Shown: positions 42,055 through 52,214 of the stretch, in pieces | How the letters are laid out: the number at the start of each line of letters is the position of its first letter | Numbering within the stretch: position 1 is the first letter of the stretch | Origin: Thermoanaerobaculales bacterium | GTDB taxonomy: Bacteria > Acidobacteriota > Thermoanaerobaculia > Thermoanaerobaculales > Sulfomarinibacteraceae | Reading direction: 5' to 3' | Assembly: GCA_035358815.1 (NCBI GenBank) | Contig: DAOPQC010000003.1 | Coordinates: forward strand, 1 to 64,000 | Length of the DNA stretch: 64,000 nt | Translations under genes and position numbers: made by a program | Notes under the pieces: model-generated | Databases searched by the model: none | What the model saw: only the letters and a program-made list of their open reading frames with translations | Told to the model about the DNA's origin: nothing

Positions 42055-43815
42055 GTGGCCATCGACATCGACCTCAGCCGCGACTCGGTCGCGCGGGTGC
42101 GCGAGGCCGCCGACATCGTGGAGGTGGTCGGCGAGCAGGTGAGGCTCCGGCGCCGGGGCCGCACGCTCGAGGGCCTCTGCCCGTTCCACGAGGAGAAGAC
42201 GCCCTCCTTCTCGGTCGATCCCGACAAGGGCCTCTACTACTGCTTCGGGTGCCACCAGGGCGGTGACATCTTCAAGTTCGTGATGCAGACCGCGCGGCTG
42301 TCGTTCGCGGAGGCGGTCGAGCAGCTGGCGCGACGCTACGGCGTGAAGCTGCCGCCGCGCAGCCCCGACGGCGAGCGCCGGCGGCAGGAGTCCGACCGGC
42401 TGCGCACGCTGCTCGAGGAGGCCCAGGCCTTCTTCGTCGCCCGGCTGGCCGGGACCGACGGGGCCGCGGCCAGGCGCGAGCTCGAGCGCCGCGGGTTCGG
42501 GCCTGCGACCTGGCCGGAGTTCGGATTCGGCTGGGCGCCCGATGACTGGCGGCAGCTCACCGACGAGCTCGGCCGCCGGCACCCCGCCGGCACCTTGATC
42601 GCGGCCGGGCTTGCGGTCCAGCCGGACTCGCGCAGCTCGCCCTACGACCGCTTCCGCAAGCGCATCACCTTCCCGATCCGGTCGGTCGACGGCCGCCTGA
42701 TCGCGTTCGGGGGGAGGATCCTCGGCGAGGGCGAGCCGAAGTACCTCAACAGCCCCGAGAACCCCCTCTTCCAGAAGCGCTCGACCCTGTTCTGCCTCGA
42801 CCGCGCCCGCAAGCCGGCCGACGAGGTCGGCGAGCTGCTGGTCGTCGAGGGCTACTTCGACTGCCTGTCGCTCCACCGGGTGGGCATCACCAACACCGTC
42901 GCCACCCTGGGCACGGCGCTGACCCCGGACCACGCGCGGCTGCTGCGGCGCCGGCTCGGCGAGGGCGAGAGGGTGGTGCTGTGCTACGACGCCGACGAGG
43001 CCGGCCGGCGCGCGGCCATGACCGGCATCCGGGTGCTGCTGGAGGCCGGCGTCGACGTCGCGGTGCTGGTCCTGCCGGACGGCACCGACCCCGACGACGC
43101 CGTCCGCTCCGGCGGCGCGGCGGCGGTCCGGGAGCTGCTGCAGCGACCCGCGTCCGCGCTCGAGTTCCTGCTCGCCGGCCTACCCGACCAGCCCGAGGCC
43201 CTGCGGCGCGAGGGGATCAAGCTGGCGCCGCTGGTGTGCGCGGCGCGCAACCCCGCGACCCGCCAGAACCTCATCGAGGAGCTGGCTCGGCGCCTCTACC
43301 TGCGGCCGCGGGACATCGAGGAGCACGGTCGCGCCGCGGCGCGCCGGGAGGGACCGTCGAGCTCGCGGCGGGACGCCGCGCGGCGTCCGGCGGCCCCGGG
43401 CGAGCGGCACCTCGCCCGGACCCTGCTCGAGTGCCCGCCGGCGTGGCGCGCGCGGATCGTGGAGCTGGTGCGGCCGGACCTGCTCAGCGACGATCGGGTG
43501 CGGAGCCTGCTCGAGGCGGCGATCGAGCTGGCCCCCGGTCTCGAGCCGGCCGATGCCGTCCGCGAGCTGCTGGGCCGGTGCGCGGACGAGGGGGTCACGA
43601 GCTTCGTCGCAGAACTGTGCAACTCCGACTGGCCGGAGCTCACCGACGCCTCGATCCGGTCCCAGCTGCGGGCCCTGCTCGACCGCCAGGGGCGCGAGCT
43701 GGCGCGGCGTCTCGCGCCCCGGATCCGGGCCGCCGAGGAGCGCGGCGACCACCAGGAACTCGAGCTCCTGCTGGCCGAAAAGGCCCGTTTGAGGCAGAAA
43801 TCCGCCGAATTCTGA
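42055..43815 (+). CDS. dnaG: DNA primase
   Basis: The 586-residue protein has the N-terminal zinc-binding domain (C42, H45, C63, C66; CPFHEEKTPSFSVD), the catalytic core and a TOPRIM domain. In the latter E265 (VVEGYFD) and D312-x-D314 (CYDADEAG) bind metal. The C-terminal helical domain would contact the DnaB helicase, also encoded in this window. It makes RNA primers for replication. The GTG at 42055 is the only start that keeps the zinc domain complete. Confidence 0.96.
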   Translation: MAIDIDLSRDSVARVREAADIVEVVGEQVRLRRRGRTLEGLCPFHEEKTPSFSVDPDKGLYYCFGCHQGGDIFKFVMQTARLSFAEAVEQLARRYGVKLPPRSPDGERRRQESDRLRTLLEEAQAFFVARLAGTDGAAARRELERRGFGPATWPEFGFGWAPDDWRQLTDELGRRHPAGTLIAAGLAVQPDSRSSPYDRFRKRITFPIRSVDGRLIAFGGRILGEGEPKYLNSPENPLFQKRSTLFCLDRARKPADEVGELLVVEGYFDCLSLHRVGITNTVATLGTALTPDHARLLRRRLGEGERVVLCYDADEAGRRAAMTGIRVLLEAGVDVAVLVLPDGTDPDDAVRSGGAAAVRELLQRPASALEFLLAGLPDQPEALRREGIKLAPLVCAARNPATRQNLIEELARRLYLRPRDIEEHGRAAARREGPSSSRRDAARRPAAPGERHLARTLLECPPAWRARIVELVRPDLLSDDRVRSLLEAAIELAPGLEPADAVRELLGRCADEGVTSFVAELCNSDWPELTDASIRSQLRALLDRQGRELARRLAPRIRAAEERGDHQELELLLAEKARLRQKSAEF

Positions 43816-43834
43816 AGATTTTGCCGGAAAGGGG

Positions 43835-43863
43835 TTGCCAAAACCGCACTCGCGGCCCATATT
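43835..43863 (+). promoter_or_regulatory. Candidate promoter of rpoD within the dnaG-rpoD gap
   Basis: TTGCCA, a 17-base spacer and CATATT lie just after the dnaG stop codon. Transcription from here would give rpoD a leader of about 205 bases with no reading frame I can support. Confidence 0.5.
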
Positions 43864-44075
43864 CCCCTGGATGGCGAGGAGACCTGGCCCGCAGGTCGTT
43901 GCGTCGCGCAACACACCCGCCTTGAACCCCAACCAGGTGGTTGTTTGACGGTGGAGGAACCCGACAGGGGAAGGATCCTGGGCCGAACCGTGTTGTTCGC
44001 CCCGCGCCGCCGTGCGAGCACGCGGCCTCCCCATGGCCGCCCGCCGGCTCCACGAACCCGCTGACCGCGGAGGGT

Positions 44076-45788
<1,713 letters not shown>

Positions 45789-45817
45789 CAGGGGGGATCC
45801 AGGCCCCTCCCGCCCTC

Positions 45818-45843
45818 GTCACGGCGACGCGTCACGGCGACGC
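45818..45843. repeat. Tandem 13-base duplication after rpoD
   Basis: GTCACGGCGACGC is present twice in a row, 30 bases after the stop codon. No other structure is clear. Confidence 0.6.
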
Positions 45844-45947
45844 GCACTTCACGCAGCCGGAGACCAACGGCGAGCTGTCCCGGCGTCGCTGCCGTCGGGC
45901 CCGCGCTGCGTGGGCGGTTGGCCATCAGGCGGTCCGGCATCCGGTCG

Positions 45948-45984
45948 CGGAGGTGGAAGCGGGAGCGGGCACGGAAGCGGGGGG
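45948..45984. repeat. B' type intergenic repeat block 8
   Basis: GGAAGC/GGGAGC hexamers form a short B' arm 14 bases before the end of the M20 hydrolase gene, which converges with rpoD. Confidence 0.65.
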
Positions 45985-45997
45985 CCGCTCGCCCCGC

Positions 45998-47269
45998 TCA
46001 GGCCCTGCCGGTCGCAGCGTCGCTGAGACCGAGGTAGGCCCGCGGGTACATGCCGTAGAAGGCCATCGCCGGCATCAGCTGGGAGAGCGAGATCTGGTCG
46101 TTGATGCTGTGCGAGTGAACCTCGTCGGCCGGCCCGAAGCCGACGGTCGGGATGCCGAACATGCCGGCGGTCGCGCAGCCGTGCGACGAGAAGGCTGAGC
46201 GGTGAAGCCGCGGCTGCCGGCCGAGCACTCGCTCGGCGGTCGCGAACGCGGCCTGGACGGCGGGGCTGGCCTCGGCGGTCTCCCAGGCCGGGAACACCTT
46301 GCTCGTCGGGTAGGACAGTCCCCGCCACGACGCCGCGCCGTAGTGCAGCACGCGGACCTCGGCGCCGGCGGCCCTCACCTCCGGCAGCGCCACGAGCTCG
46401 GCCAGCGCCTGCTCCGGGCTTTCGCCGATGGTGAGGCGGCGGTCGATGTGGATCGTGCACTCGTCCGGCACGGCGGTGAGCGACGGCGACCGGGAGCCGA
46501 TGGCGGTGACCGCCAGCGAGCCCCTGCCGAGCATCGGATGGCCCACCGTCAGCGCGCCGTGCAGGCGCTCGATGGCGCCGATGATCGGGCACATGCCGTA
46601 GACCGCGTTGGTGCCGCGCTCGGGCTGGGAGCCGTGGGTCGAGACCCCGGTGACCGTGATCTCGATCTCCATCCGTCCGCGCTGGCCGCGGCAGACGCCG
46701 AGGTGGGAGGGCATGGCGATCACCACGACCTCGGGCCGCAGGGCGGTCTCGTTGAGGATGTACTGCCACGCCTGCCCGTCGCAGTCCTCGCTGTTGACCG
46801 ACGCCACGACCCACACCGTCGCGTCGTCGGGCAGCCCGGCCCGCGCGGCCAGGGCCACGCCGTGCACGACTGCCGCGAGCCCACCCTTCTGGTCCGACGC
46901 GCCGCGCCCGTGCAGGGTGCCGTCGGCGACCATGCCGCGGAACGGGTCGTGCCGCCAGCGGGCCGGGTTGGTGATGCCGACGGTGTCGATGTGGGCGTCG
47001 AAGGCGAGGACCCGTGGCCCGGACCCGAGCCTGCCGAGGACGTTGCCGAGGGCATCGATGTGGACGTCCTGGTAGGAGAGCTGGCCCATCTCGCGGACCA
47101 CCCGCTCGCAGGCGAGGCGCTCTCCCCGGCTCGGCGAGGGCAACGTCACCAGGTCGCGCAGGAAGTCGATGCAGGCGGAGTTGACGTCGGCTGCCAGCCG
47201 AAGCAGGTCGGTGTCGTAGGTCGCGGCCTCCGAGTCGATCGTCGTCACAGCCTCCATGCGCGTGCGCAT
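45998..47269 (-). CDS. M20-family metallohydrolase, YgeY-like
   Basis: The protein (423 residues from this start) carries the M20 metal-binding set: FDAHIDTVG, GRGASDQKGGLAAVV, and acidic residues in SVNSEDCDG. These bind two zinc ions in peptidases and deacylases. GVSTHGSQPERGTNAVYGM is the dimerisation-domain substrate segment, and FSSHGCATAGMFGIPTVGFGP is the typical end. The closest named family I recognise is the YgeY selenium-metabolism-linked hydrolase, but no selenium genes are adjacent. The start is uncertain: ATGs at 47269 and 47257 are both possible and neither has a clear ribosome-binding site. Confidence 0.85.
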   Translation of the reverse strand: MRTRMEAVTTIDSEAATYDTDLLRLAADVNSACIDFLRDLVTLPSPSRGERLACERVVREMGQLSYQDVHIDALGNVLGRLGSGPRVLAFDAHIDTVGITNPARWRHDPFRGMVADGTLHGRGASDQKGGLAAVVHGVALAARAGLPDDATVWVVASVNSEDCDGQAWQYILNETALRPEVVVIAMPSHLGVCRGQRGRMEIEITVTGVSTHGSQPERGTNAVYGMCPIIGAIERLHGALTVGHPMLGRGSLAVTAIGSRSPSLTAVPDECTIHIDRRLTIGESPEQALAELVALPEVRAAGAEVRVLHYGAASWRGLSYPTSKVFPAWETAEASPAVQAAFATAERVLGRQPRLHRSAFSSHGCATAGMFGIPTVGFGPADEVHSHSINDQISLSQLMPAMAFYGMYPRAYLGLSDAATGRA

Positions 47270-47337
47270 CTTTTCACAAAGTCCCGGCAGCGACAAGGGC
47301 GGGCGGGGAACCGTGGAGCCTTGCGGGCGGAAACCCT

Positions 47338-47360
47338 CGATCCTAGATCCCAGATCCAGG
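47338..47360. repeat. A' type intergenic repeat block 9 overlapping the end of yggS
   Basis: TCCTAGATCCCAGATCC forms a short A' arm. Read on the minus strand it encodes the last residues and the TAG stop of yggS. Confidence 0.75.
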
Positions 47361-48062
47361 TCGGGTGGGGGCCCCGCCCCTCTCGCCGAAGATCGCGGTG
47401 CCCACGCGGACCATGGTGGCGCCCTCGGCGACGGCGACCTCGAAGTCGAGGCTCATGCCCATCGACAGCTGCGGGAGGGTGCGGCCGAGGCCGTCGGAGA
47501 GGCGGTCGCGCAGCTCGCGCAGGGCGCGGAAGTGGGGCCGTGAGGCCTCCGGGTCGTCGCCGAACGGCGGGATCGCCATCAGCCCGAGCAGCTCGAGCCG
47601 GTCGTGGCCGAGGATCGCGGCCGCGAGGTCTCGCGCGCCCTCGGGCAGCGCTCCCGCCTTCTGCGGCTCGCGACCGACGTTGACCTCCATGAGCACGCGC
47701 TGCCGTCGCCCCGGCCAGTCGCGCTCGAGCAGGAGCTGCAGGCGATCGGCGATCTCGGCCCGATCCACGGTGTGGATCACGTCGAAGGTCGCGAGGGCGG
47801 CGGCCGCCTTGTTGCGCTGCAGCGGCCCGATCAGGTGCCAGGTCGCCGGCGGCACCGCCGGGCGCTTCGCGGCCGCCTCCTGGACCCGGTTCTCGCCGAG
47901 GTCGGTCGCGCCCGCCCGGACCGCCTGCGCCACAACCTCGGCCGGGAAGGTCTTGCCGACCACGATCAGGGTGACCTCGGCGGGGTCGCGCCCGGTGCGT
48001 TCGGCGGCGGCCGCGATCCGGCGGCGGACCTCCTCCAGCCGTTCCGCGACGCCGCCCGCCAT
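47343..48062 (-). CDS. yggS: YggS-family pyridoxal-phosphate homeostasis protein
   Basis: The 239-residue protein is a single PLP-binding TIM barrel: K37 in LIVVGKTFPAE forms the Schiff base, and GENRVQEAAAK, WHLIGPLQRNK and LSMGMSLDFEVAVAEGATMVRVGTAIFG are family landmarks. It buffers free PLP and affects amino-acid pools. The C-terminal PGSGI and the stop codon come from the repeat block, so the ancestral end was probably a few residues earlier. Confidence 0.95.
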   Translation of the reverse strand: MAGGVAERLEEVRRRIAAAAERTGRDPAEVTLIVVGKTFPAEVVAQAVRAGATDLGENRVQEAAAKRPAVPPATWHLIGPLQRNKAAAALATFDVIHTVDRAEIADRLQLLLERDWPGRRQRVLMEVNVGREPQKAGALPEGARDLAAAILGHDRLELLGLMAIPPFGDDPEASRPHFRALRELRDRLSDGLGRTLPQLSMGMSLDFEVAVAEGATMVRVGTAIFGERGGAPTRPGSGI

Positions 48063-48066
48063 GGCG

Positions 48067-48816
48067 TCAGCCGGAGCTCGGTCCGGCCGACTCCCGATCG
48101 ATGGCCTCCTCCAGGTAGAGGATCCGGAAGCAGCTCTCGCAGGTGATGATCTCCTCGCACCGGCGCAGCCGCTGCCGCAGGTGGGGGCGCACCGCGAAGT
48201 GGCACACCGAGCACGAGCCTTCGACGACCGCAGCGACGGCGGTTCCCTTCTTGCTCTTGAGCAGCCTCAGGAAGCGGGCCCTGATCTTCGGCTGGAGCTC
48301 CGCCTCCAGCCTCTCGGCCTCGGCCGAGAGCCGGTGAACGACCCCCAGCAGCTCGAACTTGCGGCGCTCCCAGCCCTCCACCACCTCGCGCTGGGCCGAC
48401 TCCTCCTCGGGACGCGCCTGCCGCCGGGAACCGATGTCCTGGCGCAGTTGCTCGACCGACTCCTCGAGCTCGGCGCGGCGCTGCCGGGCCTCGTTGAGCG
48501 CCTTGCTCGCGTAGTCGATCTCGGAGATCACCGCCGTGAACTCGCGCTCGTTGGTGACCGTCCCCTTCTGGCGCTGGAAGTGCTCCAGCTCGAGCTGCCA
48601 CTCCTCCTCGCGCTTGTGGACCTGCTCCAGCTCGTCCTCGACGCGGCGAACCTGGTCCTCGAGCTGGTCGAGCTCGTGCTGGCGGTCGCGGTTGGCTTCC
48701 TGGAGCTGTTGGACCTCAGGGGGCGGGCACTGGCGATCTTGAATCGCCCTCGCGATCCGGCCGTAGACGTCCTGCAGCCGGACCAGGACACCGAGATCCT
48801 TCTGGATGCTCTCCAC
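48067..48816 (-). CDS. C4-type zinc-ribbon coiled-coil protein (CT398-like)
   Basis: The 249-residue protein is mostly coiled coil (about residues 20-180, heptads rich in Leu, Glu and Arg) and ends in a four-cysteine zinc ribbon: CSVCHFAV and then CESC. This is the architecture of the CT398/zf-RING_7 family, which binds secretion or sigma-54 related partners in Chlamydia. The GTG at 48816 follows AGGAGGTGCG on the minus strand. The stop is four bases before the yggS start, so the two are coexpressed. Confidence 0.85.
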   Translation of the reverse strand: MESIQKDLGVLVRLQDVYGRIARAIQDRQCPPPEVQQLQEANRDRQHELDQLEDQVRRVEDELEQVHKREEEWQLELEHFQRQKGTVTNEREFTAVISEIDYASKALNEARQRRAELEESVEQLRQDIGSRRQARPEEESAQREVVEGWERRKFELLGVVHRLSAEAERLEAELQPKIRARFLRLLKSKKGTAVAAVVEGSCSVCHFAVRPHLRQRLRRCEEIITCESCFRILYLEEAIDRESAGPSSG

Positions 48817-48980
48817 CGCACCTCCTGGCGGCACACCCCGCGGGGGCGCGCCCACACGGCTGCGGGCCGGTATGTTAGCGCGGTCAGGAACTTCCGGCAA
48901 GCTGAGAGAACATCGCCGCGGAGTGGGAGGAAGACGGGCGTCGCGGCGCGGCCGGGGTCGGCCATCGCGCCAGTGGCCGC

Positions 48981-49182
48981 CTCGCCCCCGCTTCCGCTTC
49001 CGAGCCCGGGCACGGGCAGCACGGACAAGCCTGGAGTGAGCGCGTCAGAAACCGGCAGGAAGACCGTAGCGGAAGAAGGCCGGGAAGCGGGAACGGGGCC
49101 AGGAACGAGAACGGTGTCGGGCGCGGAAGCGGGCACGGAAGCGGGCGGGGGACTACCCCCTAACCCCTAGATCCTAGCCCCT
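48981..49182. repeat. B-B'-A' intergenic repeat block 10
   Basis: Arm B (CCGCTT/CCGAGC units, 48981-49003), arm B' (GGAAGC and GGGAAC units, 49070-49150) and arm A' (CCCCCTAACCCCTAGATCC, 49154-49182) fill the gap between the zinc-ribbon gene and the CAU tRNA. No gene is seen in 48817-49193. Confidence 0.85.
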
Positions 49183-49193
49183 GGCGAAGGCGA

Positions 49194-49266
49194 TGGGCCC
49201 ACCAGGATTCGAACCTGGGACCTACCGGTTATGAGCCGGCGGCTCTAACCGCTGAGCTATGGGCCC
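49194..49266 (-). tRNA. tRNA with anticodon CAT, probably tRNA-Ile2 (lysidine-type)
   Basis: The acceptor pairs GGGCCCA with TGGGCCC (discriminator A). The anticodon stem encloses CTCATAA, anticodon CAT, and the T-arm has GGTTCGAATCC. C4-G69 and C5-G68 in the acceptor stem match the determinants TilS uses on tRNA-Ile2 rather than elongator tRNA-Met. A methionine identity cannot be ruled out. CCA is not encoded. Confidence 0.9.
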
Positions 49267-49273
49267 TGCGGCC

Positions 49274-49302
49274 ATCGTATCGCGGGCTCGGGGGGCCAGC
49301 AA
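49274..49302 (-). promoter_or_regulatory. Promoter of the CAU tRNA
   Basis: On the minus strand TTGCTG, a 17-base spacer and TACGAT end seven bases before the tRNA 5' end. Confidence 0.7.
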
Positions 49303-49337
49303 GGAGCGGGGCAACGAGGATGGGGAGAGGCCGGGCG

Positions 49338-49393
49338 GGGGCGCGGAAGCGGAAGCGGGCGCGGGCACCAGCCCCTATCCCCTACCCCCTATC
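49338..49393. repeat. B'-A' intergenic repeat block 11 overlapping the end of radA
   Basis: Arm B' (GGAAGC units, 49338-49368) is followed by A' (CCCCTATCCCCTACCCCCTA, 49370-49393). On the minus strand A' encodes the last residues GGRG and the TAG stop of radA. Confidence 0.8.
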
Positions 49394-50730
49394 AGCGTCA
49401 GCAGGTCGCCCACGGCGGCGATCGGGACCGTCCGCAGCGCCAGCTCGGCCCCGGCGTTGCGTTCCGGCAGGGCCACCCGGCCGAAGCCGAGGGCCGCCGC
49501 CTCGCGCGCCCGGTCCGCGGCGCGGCTGACCGCCCGCACCTCGCCGAGCAGCCCGATCTCCCCGAAGACCGCCACGTCGTCGGGCAGCGGCCGGTCAGCG
49601 GCGGATGACAGCAGCGCCGCCGCCACCGCGAGGTCCAGGGCGGGCTCGCGCAGCGACAGGCCGCCGACCAGGTTCACGAACACGTCGCGGTCGGCGAAGG
49701 AGACGCCGGCCTGGCGTTCGAGCACGGCGAGCAGCAGGGCGAGGCGGGGCCCGTCGAAGCCCTGGGTCACCCGGCGCGGCGTCCCGAGCGCGGTGGGAGC
49801 GACCAGGGCCTGGACCTCAACCAGCAGCGGCGCGGTCCCCTCGAGGGCGACCGCCACCGCCGAGCCGGCGGCGTGCGGGCGGCGGTCCTCGAGCAGCCAG
49901 GCCGACGGGTTGCGGACCGGCACCATGCCGCGGTCGCTCATCGAGTAGAGCGCCAGCTCCGCCACCGTGCCGAAGCGGTTCTTGGCCGCCCGCAGCAGCC
50001 GCAGATCGTGGCCGGGCTCGCCCTCCAGCGACATCACGACGTCAACCAAGTGCTCGAGCAGCTTGGGGCCGGCGATGGCGCCGTCCTTGGTCACGTGGCC
50101 CACCAGGACGGTCGGAACGCCGGTGGTCTTGGCCAGGTGCTGGAATCGCGCCGCGACCTGCCGCACCTGGCCCACCGAGCCGGCGACGCCCTCGGCCTCC
50201 TCCACCACCATGGTCTGCACCGAGTCCACCACCACCAGCCCGGGCCCGAGCTCGGCGAGCTCGGCGAGCACCGCCTCGCACGAGGTCTCGGGCAGCAGCA
50301 GCAGGTGCGGGTTGAGCCCGCCGATGCGCTGCGCCCGCAAGGCGACCTGCCGCGCCGACTCCTCGCCGCTGACGTAGACCGCCGGCGAGCCCTCGCGCGC
50401 GATCGCCGCCGCCACCTGGAGGAGCAGGGTCGACTTGCCGACCCCCGGCTCGCCGGCCAGCAGCACCAGCGACCCGGGCACCAGCCCGCCGCCGAGCACA
50501 CGGTCGACGCCCTCGACCCCGGTCGTCGTCCGCGCGACCTGCTCCGCCGCCGCGGCCGGCACCGGCTGCGCCGCGGCGCCGCGTCGCAGCGGGCCACGCC
50601 CTGGCTTCTGGCGCTTGACCGCCGGTTGCTCGGCCAGCGAGTTCCACTCCCCGCAGCCCGGGCAGCGGCCGGCCCACTTGGCCGTCTCGTGCCCGCACCG
50701 GGCGCAGAAGTAGAGCGTCTCCTGGACCAT
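49375..50730 (-). CDS. radA: DNA repair protein RadA
   Basis: The 451-residue protein has the four-cysteine zinc finger (C9, C12, C23, C26), a RecA-like ATPase with Walker A GEPGVGKST and the RadA-specific KNRFGT motif. A C-terminal Lon-like domain follows (DLAVAAALLSSAADRPLPDDVAVFGEIGLLGEVR). It promotes branch migration in recombination. ATG 50730 overlaps the mlaD stop by one base. Its C-terminal tail ends within the repeat block. Confidence 0.95.
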   Translation of the reverse strand: MVQETLYFCARCGHETAKWAGRCPGCGEWNSLAEQPAVKRQKPGRGPLRRGAAAQPVPAAAAEQVARTTTGVEGVDRVLGGGLVPGSLVLLAGEPGVGKSTLLLQVAAAIAREGSPAVYVSGEESARQVALRAQRIGGLNPHLLLLPETSCEAVLAELAELGPGLVVVDSVQTMVVEEAEGVAGSVGQVRQVAARFQHLAKTTGVPTVLVGHVTKDGAIAGPKLLEHLVDVVMSLEGEPGHDLRLLRAAKNRFGTVAELALYSMSDRGMVPVRNPSAWLLEDRRPHAAGSAVAVALEGTAPLLVEVQALVAPTALGTPRRVTQGFDGPRLALLLAVLERQAGVSFADRDVFVNLVGGLSLREPALDLAVAAALLSSAADRPLPDDVAVFGEIGLLGEVRAVSRAADRAREAAALGFGRVALPERNAGAELALRTVPIAAVGDLLTLIGGRG

Positions 50731-52214
50731 CAGTTCAAGGCGCCGGCGGCGAGGCCGAGGCTGTACTTGAGATCCTCGTCGGTCCACACCACGCCGCCGC
50801 CGAACAGCACCGACGAGGTCCGGTCATAGAGCGGGTCGTCCCAGCCCGCGTGCACGAAGACGTGCTCGGTGATGTAGAAGCGGCCCTCGAGCCGCAGGTG
50901 CGGGTCGTCGGCGAGCGCCCGGTTGAAGTCGTAGGCCTCGAGGGTGAGGCGGAGCGGCCGCTGCGCGACCATCACCGAGTGGTCGACGGCAAAGCCGCCG
51001 GTCGACTCGAAGATCCCGGCCCGCACCTGGGTGGTGGGGAACAGGCGGTAGCCGATCTGGGCGTTGATGGCGAGCTTGTCCTCGGTCTTGAACTTGTCGG
51101 TGACCGTGGTCTCGGTGCTCCCGTCCGGGTGGGTGACGGTCACGACCTCGGTCTGCGAGCTGGTCTTGCCCCACGGGGTGTCGACGCCCTCGATCCGGAA
51201 GAACCGCCGATCGGTGGTCCAGAGGTCGAAGCCGAAGGCGTAGCGGCCGTCGTCGGCCTCCGCCACGCCCTCGCCGCGGACCGTCATGTCGAGCCGGAAG
51301 CGGTCGAAGCGGCCGAGGCTCTCCTCGAGCTTCTGCACGCCGGTGTCGATCGACCCCAGGGTCTGGTTGAGGTTGTCGACCGTCTCGTCGTCGTTGACCA
51401 GCTTGCCGATGCTCCCCTCGCCGGCGGCGATCTTGCCGGTGATCGAGTCGAGGTTGTCGGCGGTGCTCTGCAGCTTCTCCGACAGCTCGCGGATGTTCTC
51501 GAGGGAGGCCTGGGCGTTGTCCCGGTTGTCGTAGACGACCTCGTTGAGCTGGTCGGCGAGGCGGTTCATCTTCTCGGCGATCCCCGGCAGCTCGTCGCGC
51601 AGCGTCTCGGAGAAGGCCCGGAAGTTCTCGGTGGTCGCGTTGACGTTGGCCTGGTTCTGGGCGATCAGCACCTTGAGCGACGCGGTGAGCTCGCGGATGT
51701 TCTCGATGATCTCGGCCAGCCTCGCGGCGCCCTGCTCGCCCCCCGCCGAGGAGCGCAGGGAGGCCGTCACCTGCTTGACGTCGTCGCCGATCGCGCTCGC
51801 GGTGCGCATCACGTCGTCGAACGACGGCGGCACCGATCCGCGCAGCTCGGTGCCCGGCGCCAGCAGCGGCGTTCCCGGGCTGCCGGGCAGAATCTCGACG
51901 TACTTGTCGCCGAGGATCCCCATGTTGACGACCTGCGCCGACGCGTCCTGGTGGAGGCGCACATCGGCGTAGAGCGACAGCTCCAGCACCGCGTCGACGC
52001 CGTCGAGCCGGACCTCCTCCACCTTGCCGACACGGACCCCCGCGATCCGCACCGCGGCCTTGCGGTCGATGCCCGCCGCCGAGGGGAATCGCGCCGTGAC
52101 CGGCTGCCGCTGGCGCCCCGCGCCGATCCGGATGTCCTCGATCTCGAGGATGAACAGGCCGAGGACGACCAGCGCGACCAGCATGAACAGACCGATCTTG
52201 GCGGTGGGCGTCAT
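50730..52214 (-). CDS. mlaD: MCE-family lipid transport protein MlaD with C-terminal beta-rich domain
   Basis: The 494-residue protein has an N-terminal anchor helix (about 7-25), an MCE domain (about 38-115; GDKYVEILPGS is typical) and a long helical region (about 130-285). The last 200 residues are rich in alternating aromatic strands (YAFGFDLWTTDRRFFRIEG, LAINAQIGYRLFPTTQVRAGIFEST) and resemble a small outer-membrane beta-barrel. Classical MlaD is about 180 residues, so the C terminus is an addition. It belongs to the mlaE-mlaF-mlaD operon and overlaps mlaF by four bases (ATGA). Confidence 0.88.
   Translation of the reverse strand: MTPTAKIGLFMLVALVVLGLFILEIEDIRIGAGRQRQPVTARFPSAAGIDRKAAVRIAGVRVGKVEEVRLDGVDAVLELSLYADVRLHQDASAQVVNMGILGDKYVEILPGSPGTPLLAPGTELRGSVPPSFDDVMRTASAIGDDVKQVTASLRSSAGGEQGAARLAEIIENIRELTASLKVLIAQNQANVNATTENFRAFSETLRDELPGIAEKMNRLADQLNEVVYDNRDNAQASLENIRELSEKLQSTADNLDSITGKIAAGEGSIGKLVNDDETVDNLNQTLGSIDTGVQKLEESLGRFDRFRLDMTVRGEGVAEADDGRYAFGFDLWTTDRRFFRIEGVDTPWGKTSSQTEVVTVTHPDGSTETTVTDKFKTEDKLAINAQIGYRLFPTTQVRAGIFESTGGFAVDHSVMVAQRPLRLTLEAYDFNRALADDPHLRLEGRFYITEHVFVHAGWDDPLYDRTSSVLFGGGVVWTDEDLKYSLGLAAGALN

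Noticed and set aside
49338..49393. Intrinsic terminator for radA
   Set aside because: The gap after radA is G/C repeat sequence without a defined stem and U-tract; it is described as a repeat instead.
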